A stretch of DNA of 64,000 nt from Sphingomonas sp. BAUL-RG-20F-R05-02 (lineage in GTDB: Bacteria > Pseudomonadota > Alphaproteobacteria > Sphingomonadales > Sphingomonadaceae). The notes below the pieces were generated by a model, which saw only the letters and a program-made list of their open reading frames with translations, had not been told where the DNA came from and did no database searches. Position numbers and translations under genes: made by a program. The DNA lies in NCBI RefSeq assembly GCF_022662305.1, contig NZ_JAKNQH010000013.1, positions 1 through 64,000 on the forward strand, given 5' to 3'. This document shows positions 7,910-17,641 of this stretch, in pieces (position 1 is the first letter of the stretch; every line of letters begins with the position of its first letter).

Positions 7910-8119
7910 ATGAAGAACACCGTCGAACGTGCGTACGAACTCGCCAGATCTGGATCATACCCAACCATCAAGGACATCGAGCGGCAACTCACGAAGGAGC
8001 AGCACGAGAGCGTGCATGCGCACCTTTCGGGCGATACGCTGAAGAAGCAGCTCAAGGCGCTGATCCGCGAGCGGGGGCGGCAGGGCCAGGCGGAGCCGCA
8101 GATGGGCACGCAAGTCTAA
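7910..8119 (+). CDS. small hypothetical protein
   Basis: 69 residues, start MKNTVERAYELARSGSYPTI, chosen because CAGGGGGAAA lies just upstream. The pattern (YELARSGSYPTIKDIERQL and TLKKQLKALIRERGRQ) suggests a small helical protein, basic at the C-terminus, possibly DNA-binding. Similar short proteins of unknown role occur in sphingomonads; no function can be given. Confidence 0.65.
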   Translation: MKNTVERAYELARSGSYPTIKDIERQLTKEQHESVHAHLSGDTLKKQLKALIRERGRQGQAEPQMGTQV

Positions 8120-8313
8120 CCCAGGAGCCTCAAGCAGAGCCGTCCCGCGCCTCGCCGACCCGTTCCTCCTGACGGCATGTTGATCGACGTGGCGTCCGTG
8201 ACGGATACAGCAATCGCGACATCCAAACAGACCCCAATCAACGTTCCGTGCGATCTATTCGCAACAAAACACGCTTCGCCTTGGTTGATGTCCGAAGCCC
8301 AAGGAGATGACGT

Positions 8314-8481
8314 TTGCACACCGAGCGAGCCGTAGCCGTGGGTTTGCTCACCCAGAAGGATCTCGACGCGCTCGGATCAAAGCTGAGCCGCGTCTACCAT
8401 CTCCAGCCCGACGACGATCAGTTCGCCGACCTGCTCGCACAGCTTGATGCGATCGAAGCGACTCCACCGAAAGGCAAGTAG
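8314..8481 (+). CDS. small protein with weak NepR-like pattern
   Basis: 55 codons from TTG 8314, which follows AAGGAG at 7-8 bases; a GTG at 8338 is an alternative. The sequence ALGSKLSRVYHLQP-DDDQFADLLAQLD resembles the helical core of NepR (LG..LR..Y....P..F.dLL.qLd), the anti-sigma factor of the alphaproteobacterial general stress response. The linker between the two helices is shorter than usual, and no ecfG or phyR lies nearby. Coding is supported by the ribosome-binding site and low stop density only; the NepR link is speculative. Confidence 0.4.
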   Translation: MHTERAVAVGLLTQKDLDALGSKLSRVYHLQPDDDQFADLLAQLDAIEATPPKGK

Positions 8482-8807
8482 GAGAGCCAGCCCTTAGCCC
8501 CTCGATATAGCAGAACATGGACGCCGTCGGGTGAGCGGCCGGCTGACGCCGACCGGTGATGCGATCTTGCCGTTCGCAGGCGGCCGCGGGGTCTAAGAAA
8601 GAGCCGACGTCCAACTGCGGCACGAGTTCGTCAAGCCTTCTAGCAGAAAGCCGCCGATCATCTACCGGTCGTCGCCGTCAGGGCAGGCGCAGGTCGAAGC
8701 TCGTGATGACGCGAGGTGACGGGGCCGGATCATGTGACGGTCGCCCGCGTTCAGGCTGCAACACGCAGCGACGAAACGCCTGATCTCCAGCCCCGAGGAA
8801 CGACCCG
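8482..8807. other. 326-bp stretch with no recognised gene
   Basis: Open frames here are short, arginine-rich and lack ribosome-binding sites. No RNA gene, repeat or hairpin stands out; it likely carries the promoter of the gene at 8808. Confidence 0.45.
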
Positions 8808-9176
8808 ATGACCAACGAGAAGCTAGACCCGGACTTCGCCGATCTGCCGCCGACCGCACGTGCAGAGATCGAGGGCTCGCTCGGCATCGGCCTACATCAC
8901 GCACCCGCCGTCCCGGACGTGCAGGTGACCGGCGACGCGTTCCATCATCCGGAGAAGGACGCTGCCGGAACCACCTGGGAACCCGACTGGCAGCCGATGG
9001 AGACGTACCGCGACGGCGACGTGGTCATGCTCGACGACGGCGAACGCCAGATGCTCGGCCGACGCAAACTCGGCATGTGGATGGAGCTCACGGGTGGCGA
9101 GGAACTCGCACAGCCCGACTTCCTGCCGATGCTCTGGTCCATTGCGCCCGAGCAGATCAAATACGACATGCTTTGA
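8808..9176 (+). CDS. hypothetical protein with DUF551-like core
   Basis: 122 residues, ATG 8808 after GAGGAA. Acidic N-terminus (KLDPDFADLPPTARAEIEGS), then EPDWQPMETYRDGDVVML, which resembles the W.PMET..RDG core of small phage- and chromosome-borne DUF551-like proteins, followed by a beta-rich half ending in MLWSIAPEQIKYDML. No membrane segment or signal. Function unknown. Confidence 0.65.
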   Translation: MTNEKLDPDFADLPPTARAEIEGSLGIGLHHAPAVPDVQVTGDAFHHPEKDAAGTTWEPDWQPMETYRDGDVVMLDDGERQMLGRRKLGMWMELTGGEELAQPDFLPMLWSIAPEQIKYDML

Positions 9177-9424
9177 GGCGGCACGCTCGTCGCGACCTTG
9201 GTCCGGCAAGGCCTCCGTGAGAGCCCATCGACCTATCCAGGGGTTTGACTTCGCTAGTGATCCGAGCGTCAGTGGCTGCGCCATAGAGGCGGTCGGGCCG
9301 GCTGCATTCGGTCGATGGATCGAATCGCATGAGCGGTTGGCTAGCCGTTCCGGGTCATGTAGCCTCCGCGCGACGAATTCGTCAGCGTCGCTGGAAGTGT
9401 CCTGACGACGGAAGGTGCCCATCG

Positions 9425-10498
9425 ATGACCGATCTCCTCTTCGGAACGGCAGGCTGCATCCTTCTGGTGGTCACCGCCGCGGACATCTTCCGATCGCTGC
9501 TGGTGCCACGCGCCAGCAGCGCGGTGCTTCGCGTCGGTCCGGCGCTCACCATGGCGCTCTTCCCATTATGGCAGGCGAGCACCAATCGCATCGCGGGACT
9601 ACGTCTGCGCCAGACGATCCGCGCATGTCTCGCTCCACTGATGCTGGTTCTAAACCTGGTGGTCTGGGCGGCGCTGCTCATCGTCGGCTTCGGCCTCATC
9701 TTCTGGGCTGACCGCGCGCACTTCGCGCCCGAGTTCAAAACGCTCGCTGATGCGCTGTATGCCGCCGGTTCCGCCTTCTCCACGCTCGGAATCAACGGCA
9801 AGGTCGAGGGGGACTTCACGCGGATAGCCGTGCTGATATGCTCGGTCGCGGGCCTCGCGACAGTGACGGTCGTCTCGACCTTCCTCATATCGATACAGGC
9901 GGGCTTCAGCCGGCGTGAAACTATCGTGTTGAGGCTCGAGTCCCACGTGACACTGCCGCCAGCGGGCATCGCCATCCTGGAGACATATGCCGAGGAGGCG
10001 ATCATCGGACGGCTCGGCCCATTCTTCGAATCTTGGGAGCTGTGGGCGACGGAGGTGGCGATCAGCCACCGGGCGTTCCCGATCCTGCTGTTCTTCCGCT
10101 CCAACGACAGCCGGTGCGAGTGGCTGGCCGCGTTCGGCGCCGTTCTGGACGCGGCGGCGCTGCTCGACGCCTCCGTATCGGATCCGCTTCCGGAAGCCCG
10201 CGCCGGCGCGCACTTCGTGCTGAGGACCGGCGCGCGCATGCTCGGCGACATGGCCGATCAGTTTGCGACAGCGCATCAGCAGCAGGCCGAGACCACCGAC
10301 CGCGAACGCTTCCGCTCGCATCGAGCACGGATGGAAAAGGCGGGATACACGCTGTTCGCCGACGAGAGCAGGACTTTCGAGCGGTACCGGAAGCTGCGCC
10401 AGAGCTATGCGACTTCGCTTGCGGCGCTTGGACGCCGTCTCCAGATTGACGTCGACGAACGGACGGCGAATGACGAGGACAGTGAACCACAGCGATAG
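9425..10498 (+). CDS. potassium-channel-like membrane protein
   Basis: 357 residues. Membrane segments lie at about 3-25, 40-55, 65-95 and 135-160, and a pore-loop-like segment (DALYAAGSAFSTLGINGK, about 110-127) sits between the last two, as in two-pore-helix ion channels. The filter reads STLGI where K+ channels have TVGYG, so ion selectivity is uncertain. The C-terminal 200 residues are cytoplasmic and helical. ATG 9425 follows GGAAGG. Convergent with the AraC regulator, no operon partner. Confidence 0.65.
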   Translation: MTDLLFGTAGCILLVVTAADIFRSLLVPRASSAVLRVGPALTMALFPLWQASTNRIAGLRLRQTIRACLAPLMLVLNLVVWAALLIVGFGLIFWADRAHFAPEFKTLADALYAAGSAFSTLGINGKVEGDFTRIAVLICSVAGLATVTVVSTFLISIQAGFSRRETIVLRLESHVTLPPAGIAILETYAEEAIIGRLGPFFESWELWATEVAISHRAFPILLFFRSNDSRCEWLAAFGAVLDAAALLDASVSDPLPEARAGAHFVLRTGARMLGDMADQFATAHQQQAETTDRERFRSHRARMEKAGYTLFADESRTFERYRKLRQSYATSLAALGRRLQIDVDERTANDEDSEPQR

Positions 10499-10609
10499 CC
10501 GCCGTCTAGTTTGAAACTCCCGGCGAACCTGCTGAGCGGTATGCCGAGAGTGCATGGGCCAGATCGCCACGCTTTTGCGCCAACGGCCGACCGACCGGCC
10601 CCTTCGAAG

Positions 10610-11500
10610 TCACCCATCGACTCGCCCCTTCGGTGCAGCGCTCCGCAGCCCAGCGGCATCGCGCGCCGGAGGAAGCCCGAACAGACGGGCGTAGTCGCGG
10701 CTGAACTGCGACGCGCTTCCATATCCAACCCGGTGGGCGCTCGATTGGGCACTGCCGATTTCGCGCAGCAGCCGCCGCCCCTCCTGAAGACGCAGCGTCT
10801 GCTGATACTGGAGCGGGCTCATGGTCGTGACCGCCTTGAAGTGCCGGTGGAGCGATGCGCGGCTCATTCCCACGGCTCTGGCGAGTTCGTCGATCCGCAG
10901 TGGCTGATCGAAGTTGGTGCGTATCCAACTCACCGCACGCGCGACGCGCGCGGTGCTGCTATCCTCCTGTGCGACCCGGCGCAGTTGGCCATCGTCGTTC
11001 TGAAGCAGACGGTAGAGCAGTTCCCGTTGAAGCGTCGAACCGAGCACGGCGACGTCCGCCGGATTGTCGAGCAGGTCCAGCACGCGCCCGAGCGCGTCGA
11101 GAAGCGCAGGCGTGACCTTGCTTACACCGAAGCCCCGCTGCGAGTTGGAAGCGCGTTCGGGTAGTTCGGTCAGAAGGGCGGCGACTGCGGCGCGATCGAT
11201 GACGAGGCTCACCGCGACGTAGGGCTCCGTCCGTGTCGCTTCGGCCACGCCACCGCTCGCCGGCACCGCCACGCTCACGACGAAGTAGCTGGCGGGATCG
11301 TACCGGAACGTCTCGCCGCCGATCGTCACCAGCTTGGCACCTTGAAGCACGACACACACGCGCGGTTCGAAGACGCCAGTGGTGACGGCACCGGGTGCCG
11401 AAGCGCGCAGCAGTGTGAGACCATCTATGACGGTGTCGGTGCGCTCCGCAAGGGCATGCCGGCCGATCAGATCGCGTAGGCGAAGAAGTTGTTGTTGCAT
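10610..11500 (-). CDS. AraC-family transcriptional regulator
   Basis: 296 residues. The N-terminal cupin-like AraC_N domain (about 1-180: TTGVFEPRVCVVLQGAKLV, YFVVSVAVPASG) is followed by two helix-turn-helix motifs (PLRIDELARAVGMSRASLHRHFK and the second ending GYGSASQFSRDYARLFG). The conserved dehydrogenase gene on the other strand, 136 bp away, is its likely target, as in many AraC/SDR pairs. ATG 11500 matches the usual start (QQQLLRLRDLIGRHA); longer starts at 11602 and 11665 lack family similarity. Confidence 0.85.
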   Translation of the reverse strand: MQQQLLRLRDLIGRHALAERTDTVIDGLTLLRASAPGAVTTGVFEPRVCVVLQGAKLVTIGGETFRYDPASYFVVSVAVPASGGVAEATRTEPYVAVSLVIDRAAVAALLTELPERASNSQRGFGVSKVTPALLDALGRVLDLLDNPADVAVLGSTLQRELLYRLLQNDDGQLRRVAQEDSSTARVARAVSWIRTNFDQPLRIDELARAVGMSRASLHRHFKAVTTMSPLQYQQTLRLQEGRRLLREIGSAQSSAHRVGYGSASQFSRDYARLFGLPPARDAAGLRSAAPKGRVDG

Positions 11501-11636
11501 TGGCCCAACGTGCGCAGGGGAAGCCCGACCCGCAACCCTCCTGAGGCGATCGGGCAAGATAGCGAGCAGATCAGACGAGGCGATGCTTCGTCCGTGCCCC
11601 ATCTCTTCATCCGCAACCGATGAAGAGGATCCAGCG

Positions 11637-12619
11637 ATGACGATCACGTTCGATGACACCACCACGACCGACGAGGTTCTTCGCGGTCATGATCTCACCG
11701 GCAAGCGCATCCTGGTCACCGGGGTATCCGCAGGTCTCGGCGTCGAGACCGCGCGAGCGCTGGTCGCGCACGGAGCGCAGGTGGTCGGCACCGCACGTGA
11801 TCTCGACAAGGCGGAGCGCGCAACCACGCCGGTACGCGGGGCTGCGGCGTCGGGCGGTGGCGGACTGGAGCTTGTCCGGCTAGTCTCGCCGACCTTGCAA
11901 GCGTACGCGCGTGCGCCGACGCGCTGCTGGCCGATGGCCGCCCCTTCGATGCGGTGATCGCCAACGCGGGAGTGATGGCAACTCCCTTCGGACATACGGT
12001 AGACGGCTTCGAAACTCAGTTCGGAACCAATCACCTCGGCCACTTCCTGCTCGTGAACCGCATCGTCCCGATGATCGCAAGAGACGGACGGCTCGTCGTC
12101 CTCGCATCGGCCGGTCACCGCTTCACGGACGTCGATCTCGATGATCCCGGCTTCGAGCGCAGCCCCTATGCGCCCTTCGTCGCCTATGGCCGGTCCAAGA
12201 CCGCCAACGTGCTCTTCGCGGTTGAATTCGACCGCCGCCATAGAGACGTTGGCCTCCGAGCTACGGCGGCGCATCCGGGTGGGATTCGAACCGAGCTTGG
12301 CCGCCATACCGATCCTTCGGCCGAGGCCCAGCTGATCCGCACCATCAACGAGCGGAACGCCGCCGCCGGCCTTGCCACCTTTCGGTACAAGACGGTTGCT
12401 CAAGGTGCGGCGACGAGCGTGTGGACTGCCACCGTAGCGTCGGCGGACGACGTAGGCGGCCGCTATTGCGAGGATTGCCACGTCGCCGCCGTCGTCGATG
12501 ATCCGGAGGAGCGCGGCGGCGTCCAGTCGTACGCGCTCGATCCCGAACGCGCCGAGGCGCTCTGGACGTTGAGCGAGACGATGGTCGGCGAGCGTTTTGG
12601 AGACCAAGCTGGAGCTTGA
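11637..12619 (+). pseudogene. short-chain dehydrogenase, frameshifted
   Basis: The N-terminal part carries the Rossmann glycine motif (KRILVTGVSAGLGVETARAL) up to LELVRL near 11880, and the second part resumes in another frame with ADLASVRACADALLADG, then VIANAGVMATPFG (NAG motif), and YGRSK (catalytic Tyr and Lys). Frame changes at about 11875-11890; the junction reads as if about ten bases were lost. Otherwise full-length (about 325 codons), similar to NAD(P)-dependent SDRs of the retinol/protochlorophyllide dehydrogenase-like group. Either a recent pseudogene or a sequence error. Divergent from the AraC regulator. Confidence 0.75.
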
Positions 12620-12823
12620 TTCACCTTTGCCGGGAGACCGCGTCGTCACCTTGCACGACCTACGCGCGAAGTTGGCGCGGCCTGGCGAATGCGATTTCGC
12701 TTGAGCGGTCAGACAATCGCAGAGACGCCGTCAGCGGATCACCCTTGAAGCTGTCCCACAAGTAGAGATCGCTCGCCGCCCCAACTCGCCGCCCACGCTA
12801 ATTCATGGTAGATCCAAGGCGGA

Positions 12824-14161
12824 ATGCAGATCGAACGTCCGTCTACAACCTCGCTGTTGCGGTTCGCCTCCGGGGACCTTGCGTTCAATCTCTACTGGCA
12901 GAGCGTCTCTCTGTTTCTCTTGTTCTTCTACACGGACGTGCTCGGCCTGCCGCCTGCCTTGTCCGGACTGATCTACATGGCGGGCGCGGTGTGGGACGGC
13001 CTTGCCGACGTGATCGTCGGAATGATCGCTCAGCGGCCAAATACGTCATACCGCCGGTTCATCTATGCGGCCGCCGCACCGCTCGCATTGAGTTCCATCG
13101 CGCTGTACCTGCCGACGAAGCTAGATGTCGCTTGGACAGCGGGCGCGGCGCTCCTGGCGCAAATCAGCTTTCGCACGATGTATGCTCTTGTGAACGTGCC
13201 TTACGCTGCTTGGAGCGCGCGGATTAGTACGGAAAGCTCCGATCGCACCACTCTCGCGGGCATGAGGATGCTGTTTGGCGCACTCGCCGCCGTTATCGTA
13301 GTCTTGGCAACGCCTTGGATCGGGTTGCAGATGACGGGCGACCCCACGGGTCGCGCCGGCTTCTTCGCAGCGGCGATTCTGGCTGCCACATTCGCCACGC
13401 CGCTTCTACTGAACGTTGCACGTACGGCACCAGAGATGCTGCATCAACCGCATGCGGCGGCACCGTCTCTACGCGATTGCTGGCGCACACTTGGCTGCAA
13501 CCGCGCCTTTGTGACGCTCAACCTTGCCGCAGCTTCCGCGGGAATGGCCGCTGCGCTGCTCAACCAATCTGTGCTCTACTACTTCAAGAATGTGCTGTCC
13601 GATCCATCCGGTGGTCCACAGACACTGGCCGTCATGGGTCTTGCGGGCACACTCTCCGTTCCGATCTGGACGCTGGTAGCCCGCCGGATCGAGACACGGA
13701 CGACGTGGTTCGCCGCAAGTACGATCGGGGCCGTCGCCGCGATCGGCTTCGCCGCCACGGGTGACGACCATCCCCGCCTCTTCCTCCTGTCTCTTCAGGT
13801 CGTCTTCACCGGCCTCAACATCGGCTTCCATGCGATGCTGCCCGACACCGTCGAATATGGCGAGATGCGCCACGGCGTGCGCGTTGAGGCGATGGCGTTC
13901 GGCGTGGCCGCCCTTATGCAGAAGCTCGCAGTGGCGGCGGCTGCCGGCGCGCTGGGATTGGTCTATATGCGCATCGGGTACGTGCCGGCAGGACCGCAAA
14001 GCCCGACTGCGCAAGTCGGCATACGATGGTTGATGCTTGGCGCACCGGCACTCGGCCTCGCCACGGCCGCACTGCTGATGCTCGCCAACCCGCTGCGGCG
14101 AGGCGTCCATGCACAGATCGTCGCCAGCCTCTCGACGAACATTCGTGAGCAGAATGACTAG
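12824..14161 (+). CDS. GPH-family (MFS) sugar transporter
   Basis: 445 residues with about twelve membrane segments. FASGDLAFNLYWQSVSLFLL opens the protein and DTVEYGEMRHGVRVEAMAFG in the second half is the diagnostic GPH (glycoside-pentoside-hexuronide:cation symporter) motif. It sits in the inner membrane and would import mono- or disaccharides released by the neighbouring GH3 enzyme. ATG 12824 follows AAGGCGGA. The gene ends head-on with the GH3 gene: the two TAG stop codons overlap on CTAG at 14158-14161. Confidence 0.88.
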   Translation: MQIERPSTTSLLRFASGDLAFNLYWQSVSLFLLFFYTDVLGLPPALSGLIYMAGAVWDGLADVIVGMIAQRPNTSYRRFIYAAAAPLALSSIALYLPTKLDVAWTAGAALLAQISFRTMYALVNVPYAAWSARISTESSDRTTLAGMRMLFGALAAVIVVLATPWIGLQMTGDPTGRAGFFAAAILAATFATPLLLNVARTAPEMLHQPHAAAPSLRDCWRTLGCNRAFVTLNLAAASAGMAAALLNQSVLYYFKNVLSDPSGGPQTLAVMGLAGTLSVPIWTLVARRIETRTTWFAASTIGAVAAIGFAATGDDHPRLFLLSLQVVFTGLNIGFHAMLPDTVEYGEMRHGVRVEAMAFGVAALMQKLAVAAAAGALGLVYMRIGYVPAGPQSPTAQVGIRWLMLGAPALGLATAALLMLANPLRRGVHAQIVASLSTNIREQND

Positions 14162-16446
14162 GCTTGCATCAGGGTGAAGGTGCCGCTCACCCCTTCCGCC
14201 TGCGCCGAGGGTGCGATCCACACATTGAAGACGCCGGGTTCGACCGTCGGTGACATGTCAACGCCGTGGAACAACAGGTCGGCGCGGCTGAGCGTGAACG
14301 TCACCACCTGCGCCGCGCCGGGCGCGAGCGCTATCTTGCGGAAAGCCTTCAGCTGGCGGACCGGGCGGGTGATGCTGGCGGCGACGTCGTGGATGTAGAG
14401 CTGGACCACCTCCTCCGCGGCGCGCGTGCCGCTGTTGGTGATGGTCGCGCGGATCGTCAGCGTGCCGTCCCACGCCATCCGCGTATCGCCCAGTTCCAGC
14501 CCGGCATAGGTGATCCGGCCATAGGTCAGCCCATGGCCGAAGGGAAACAATGCTGCATTCGGAACCTCGCGGTAGTGCGCCTTGTACGGCTCGGAATCGC
14601 CGGGCGGATTTGGCCGGCCCGTCGATTTGTGGTCGTAATGATAGGGCTCCTGCCCAGTCGCGTACGGAAAGCTGACCGGCAGCCGCGCGGACGGCCCTTC
14701 CGCGCCGAACAGGATGTCGCCGATCGCCGGACCCGATTGCGACCCCAGAAACCATGTCACCAAGATCGCCGGTGCAGCCAGCGCCGCACCCTCCAGCGCA
14801 AGCGCGCGGCCGTTGCGGAGCAGCACGACCACCGGCTTGCCCGTCGCCGCAACGGCTCCGGCGAGCGCCTGTTGTGGTGCGGGTACGACGATCGCATCGC
14901 GCGACTGCGCCTCGCCGGACATCGATTGTCCCTCGCCGATGGCCAGAACGACGATATCGGCGGCCCGCGCCGCAGCCACGGCCGCAGCGATCCCGCCTGG
15001 GATCGGCTGCTCGACGCCGGAGCCCAGCGTCATCGTGACGAAAGTTGGATCGGCGACGGCGGCACGGACACCGGTCAACAGGTCGACCCCATCGGCATCG
15101 GAGCCATAGACGTTCCAAGGACCGATCAGGTCGTGCTGCCCGGCCGCGAAGGGACCGATCAGGGCGATCCGCTTGCCGCGCTTCGGCAGTGGCAACAGGT
15201 CGCCGTCGTTCTTGAGCAGCACGATAGAACGCCTTGCCGACTCCCGCGCCAGGGCAAGCATGGGCGCGGTGCGAATTCGCGCCTTCTCGCGCTTCGGATC
15301 GATCCGGCGGAACGGATCCTCGAACAGACCCAGCTTCACCTTCAACGCCAAGACGCGGCGTACCGCCTGATCGAGGCGCGCCATCGGCACCGCGCCCGCT
15401 GAGACCAGCGCTGGGAGATGATCGATGTAGAAGCCGCTCTGCATGCTCATGTCGACACCCGCCATAAACGCGAGCCGCGTCGCCTCGCGCGCGTCCGCCG
15501 CGAAGCCATGACCGATCAGCTCCATGTCGCCGGTGTAATCCGACACGACCAAGCCTTCGAACCCCCACTCCTTGCGCAGCACTGTATCAAGAAGCCAAGG
15601 ATTTGCCGTCGCAGGGATGCCGGACAGTTCGTTGAACGACGCCATCACCGTCTGCGCCCCCTCGCCAAACGCCGTCTGGAAGGGCGGGAAATACACGTCA
15701 CGCAAAGTTCGTTCGGAAACGTCCACGGAATTGTAGTCGAGGCCGCCCTCGCCTGCGCCGTAGGCGACGAAGTGTTTCGCGCAGGCAAGCACCGCGTCAT
15801 CGGCCGCCAGTCCGCGGTCGCCCTGGAAGCCACGCACGCGCGCGGCCGCCATCATCCGCCCGAGCAGCACGTCCTCGCCCGCACCTTCGACACCCCGACC
15901 CCACCGCTGGTCGCGTGCGATGTCGACCATCGGGGCGAACGTCCAGTCGATGCCAGCCGCAGACGCCTCCACTGCCGCCGCGCGCGCGGTCCGTTCGGCA
16001 AGCGCCGGCTCGAAGCTGCCCGCTTCGGCGAGCGGCACCGGGAAGACGGTGCGGAAGCCGTGGATCACGTCGGCGGCGAACAGCAGCGGGATCTTGAGCC
16101 GGGACTCCCGCATCGCGACGGTCTGCATCCGGTGCGCCATCTCGGCGCCGTTGCCGTTGAACACGCCGGTCAACCTGCCTGCGCGAACGTCGGCAAGTTG
16201 CGTATCGAACGTGCCGGTGGCCGAGATCGGGTTGAGCGCGTTTGCGGCGCCGCCCGCCCACGCCGCCGCCATCAGCGTCAACTGGCCGGCCTTCTCCTCG
16301 ACGCTCATCCGCGCGAGCAGCGATTCGACCGAGGCGGGCAGCGTGCCGTGCGTTTGACCCAACAAAGCGCGCGCGGGACTTGTTGCCCACGCCGCGGCGG
16401 CCGCCACACTCATCAACGCCGCGCGACGCGAAATCCGATCGTCCAT
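14158..16446 (-). CDS. GH3 beta-glucosidase, exported by Tat
   Basis: 762 residues. A twin-arginine signal (ISRRAALMSVAAAAAWATS) directs it to the periplasm. The GH3 N-terminal barrel contains KHFVAYG and GLVVSDYTGD, whose Asp (about residue 303) is the nucleophile position; the alpha/beta sandwich follows (about 420-620), and a fibronectin-III-like domain closes the protein, as in BglX. It would hydrolyse terminal beta-glucosides. ATG 16446 is preceded by GGAGGG. Divergent from the LacI regulator with a palindromic operator between them. Confidence 0.9.
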   Translation of the reverse strand: MDDRISRRAALMSVAAAAAWATSPARALLGQTHGTLPASVESLLARMSVEEKAGQLTLMAAAWAGGAANALNPISATGTFDTQLADVRAGRLTGVFNGNGAEMAHRMQTVAMRESRLKIPLLFAADVIHGFRTVFPVPLAEAGSFEPALAERTARAAAVEASAAGIDWTFAPMVDIARDQRWGRGVEGAGEDVLLGRMMAAARVRGFQGDRGLAADDAVLACAKHFVAYGAGEGGLDYNSVDVSERTLRDVYFPPFQTAFGEGAQTVMASFNELSGIPATANPWLLDTVLRKEWGFEGLVVSDYTGDMELIGHGFAADAREATRLAFMAGVDMSMQSGFYIDHLPALVSAGAVPMARLDQAVRRVLALKVKLGLFEDPFRRIDPKREKARIRTAPMLALARESARRSIVLLKNDGDLLPLPKRGKRIALIGPFAAGQHDLIGPWNVYGSDADGVDLLTGVRAAVADPTFVTMTLGSGVEQPIPGGIAAAVAAARAADIVVLAIGEGQSMSGEAQSRDAIVVPAPQQALAGAVAATGKPVVVLLRNGRALALEGAALAAPAILVTWFLGSQSGPAIGDILFGAEGPSARLPVSFPYATGQEPYHYDHKSTGRPNPPGDSEPYKAHYREVPNAALFPFGHGLTYGRITYAGLELGDTRMAWDGTLTIRATITNSGTRAAEEVVQLYIHDVAASITRPVRQLKAFRKIALAPGAAQVVTFTLSRADLLFHGVDMSPTVEPGVFNVWIAPSAQAEGVSGTFTLMQA

Positions 16447-16522
16447 CCCACACCCTCCGCCCATATTCACGCAGCGTTCTAGCATCGCCGCTTCGTGGAT
16501 CATCATCTTGATCTGCGTCTTT

Positions 16523-16548
16523 GCTTGATGTAACCGGTTACAGCAAGC
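16523..16548. promoter_or_regulatory. LacI-type operator between bglX-like and lacI-like genes
   Basis: TGTAACCGGTTACA (16529-16542) is a perfect palindrome with the CG centre usual for LacI-family operators. It extends to 26 bp with GCTTG/CAAGC arms and a single mismatched pair. It lies 82 bp upstream of the GH3 start and 60 bp upstream of the lacI-type start, so one site can control both. Confidence 0.8.
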
Positions 16549-16602
16549 GGCAAGATCGGCACGGTACCAGCACCGATGTCGGCCGGGGAGGATAACAAGA
16601 AG

Positions 16603-17595
16603 ATGGCTCATGCCACGATCCGCGACGTTGCGCGCGAGGCTGCGGTGTCCGTGGCTTCGGTGTCGCGCGTGCTGAACGGGCATGAGAACGTCCGGCCGGC
16701 GCTGCGTCAGCGGGTCGAGGCGGCAGCTGCGACGCTGGGCTACGTGATGCACGCTGGCGCGCGCAATCTCAGTCTTGCCCGGGCGAACGCGATCGGAGTG
16801 GTGCTGCCGGACCTGCACGGCGAATTTTTCTCCGAAGTACTGCGCGGCATGGATCGCGCTGCGTCAGAATGTGGACTGCAGCTGCTGCTATCGAACATGC
16901 ATCATGATCCGCGACGTGCGGTCGAGGCGCTGCGGACGATGCGCGGACGCGTCGACGGCATGATCGTCATGGCGCCGCACGTCGATCCGGAGCATCTCGC
17001 GGGACAGCTTCCGCCTAGCGTGCCTACGGTCCTCATCAACTGCGCCGGTCACAGTGAACAACGCGCCGAAATCCGCGTGGACAACTTCGGCGGGGCGGTC
17101 GCGATGACGCGTCACCTGATCGCCACCGGCTGCCGGCGCATCGTCCACCTCTCGGGGCCACTGGGCAACAGCGAGGCGCAGGAGCGGGCGCGCGGCTATA
17201 CGGCCGCGATCGCCGAGGTGCCCGGCCTTGCCGCGCGCGTGATCCCGGGAGACTTCCACGAAGCCTCGGGCGTGGCCGCCGCCGAGACGCTTCTGCAAGG
17301 CATCGACGCGGTCGATGGCATATTCGCTGCCAACGACATGATGGCGCTCGGCGTCATGGTCACGCTGCGTGAGGCCGGGATCGCAGTTCCCGACCGGATC
17401 GCCATCGGCGGCTTCGACGATATCCCGCTCGCCCGGATGGTGTCGCCCGCGCTCACGACGATGCGCGTCGACATCGCTAGTATCGGGGCGCGCGCAGTCG
17501 TCCGGCTGACCGAGCTGATCGCCAGCGACGGCGACGGTCCGCTTGAGGTCAGCCTGCCCGAGCTCGTGCCGCGAGCCACCACACGACAGGGCTGA
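16603..17595 (+). CDS. LacI-family transcriptional regulator
   Basis: 330 residues. N-terminal helix-turn-helix and hinge: ATIRDVAREAAVSVASVSRV then LNGHENVRPALRQRVEAAA. The periplasmic-binding-protein-like sugar domain follows (about 62-330: IGVVLPDLHGEFFSEVLRGM, GIFAANDMMALGVM, IGGFDDIPLARMVSPALTT). ATG 16603 is favoured by GGGGAGGA upstream and by the family start. It probably represses the GH3 gene and the receptor-hydrolase genes downstream until a sugar inducer binds. Confidence 0.9.
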   Translation: MAHATIRDVAREAAVSVASVSRVLNGHENVRPALRQRVEAAAATLGYVMHAGARNLSLARANAIGVVLPDLHGEFFSEVLRGMDRAASECGLQLLLSNMHHDPRRAVEALRTMRGRVDGMIVMAPHVDPEHLAGQLPPSVPTVLINCAGHSEQRAEIRVDNFGGAVAMTRHLIATGCRRIVHLSGPLGNSEAQERARGYTAAIAEVPGLAARVIPGDFHEASGVAAAETLLQGIDAVDGIFAANDMMALGVMVTLREAGIAVPDRIAIGGFDDIPLARMVSPALTTMRVDIASIGARAVVRLTELIASDGDGPLEVSLPELVPRATTRQG

Positions 17596-17641
17596 ATCGA
17601 ACAGAAACATCCGGAAAGCCGGACGCAACAGGGGAATGACA

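Noticed and set aside
12275..12300. GGATTCGAACC, like a tRNA T-loop
   Set aside because: It falls inside the coding part of the dehydrogenase and no tRNA stems can be folded around it.
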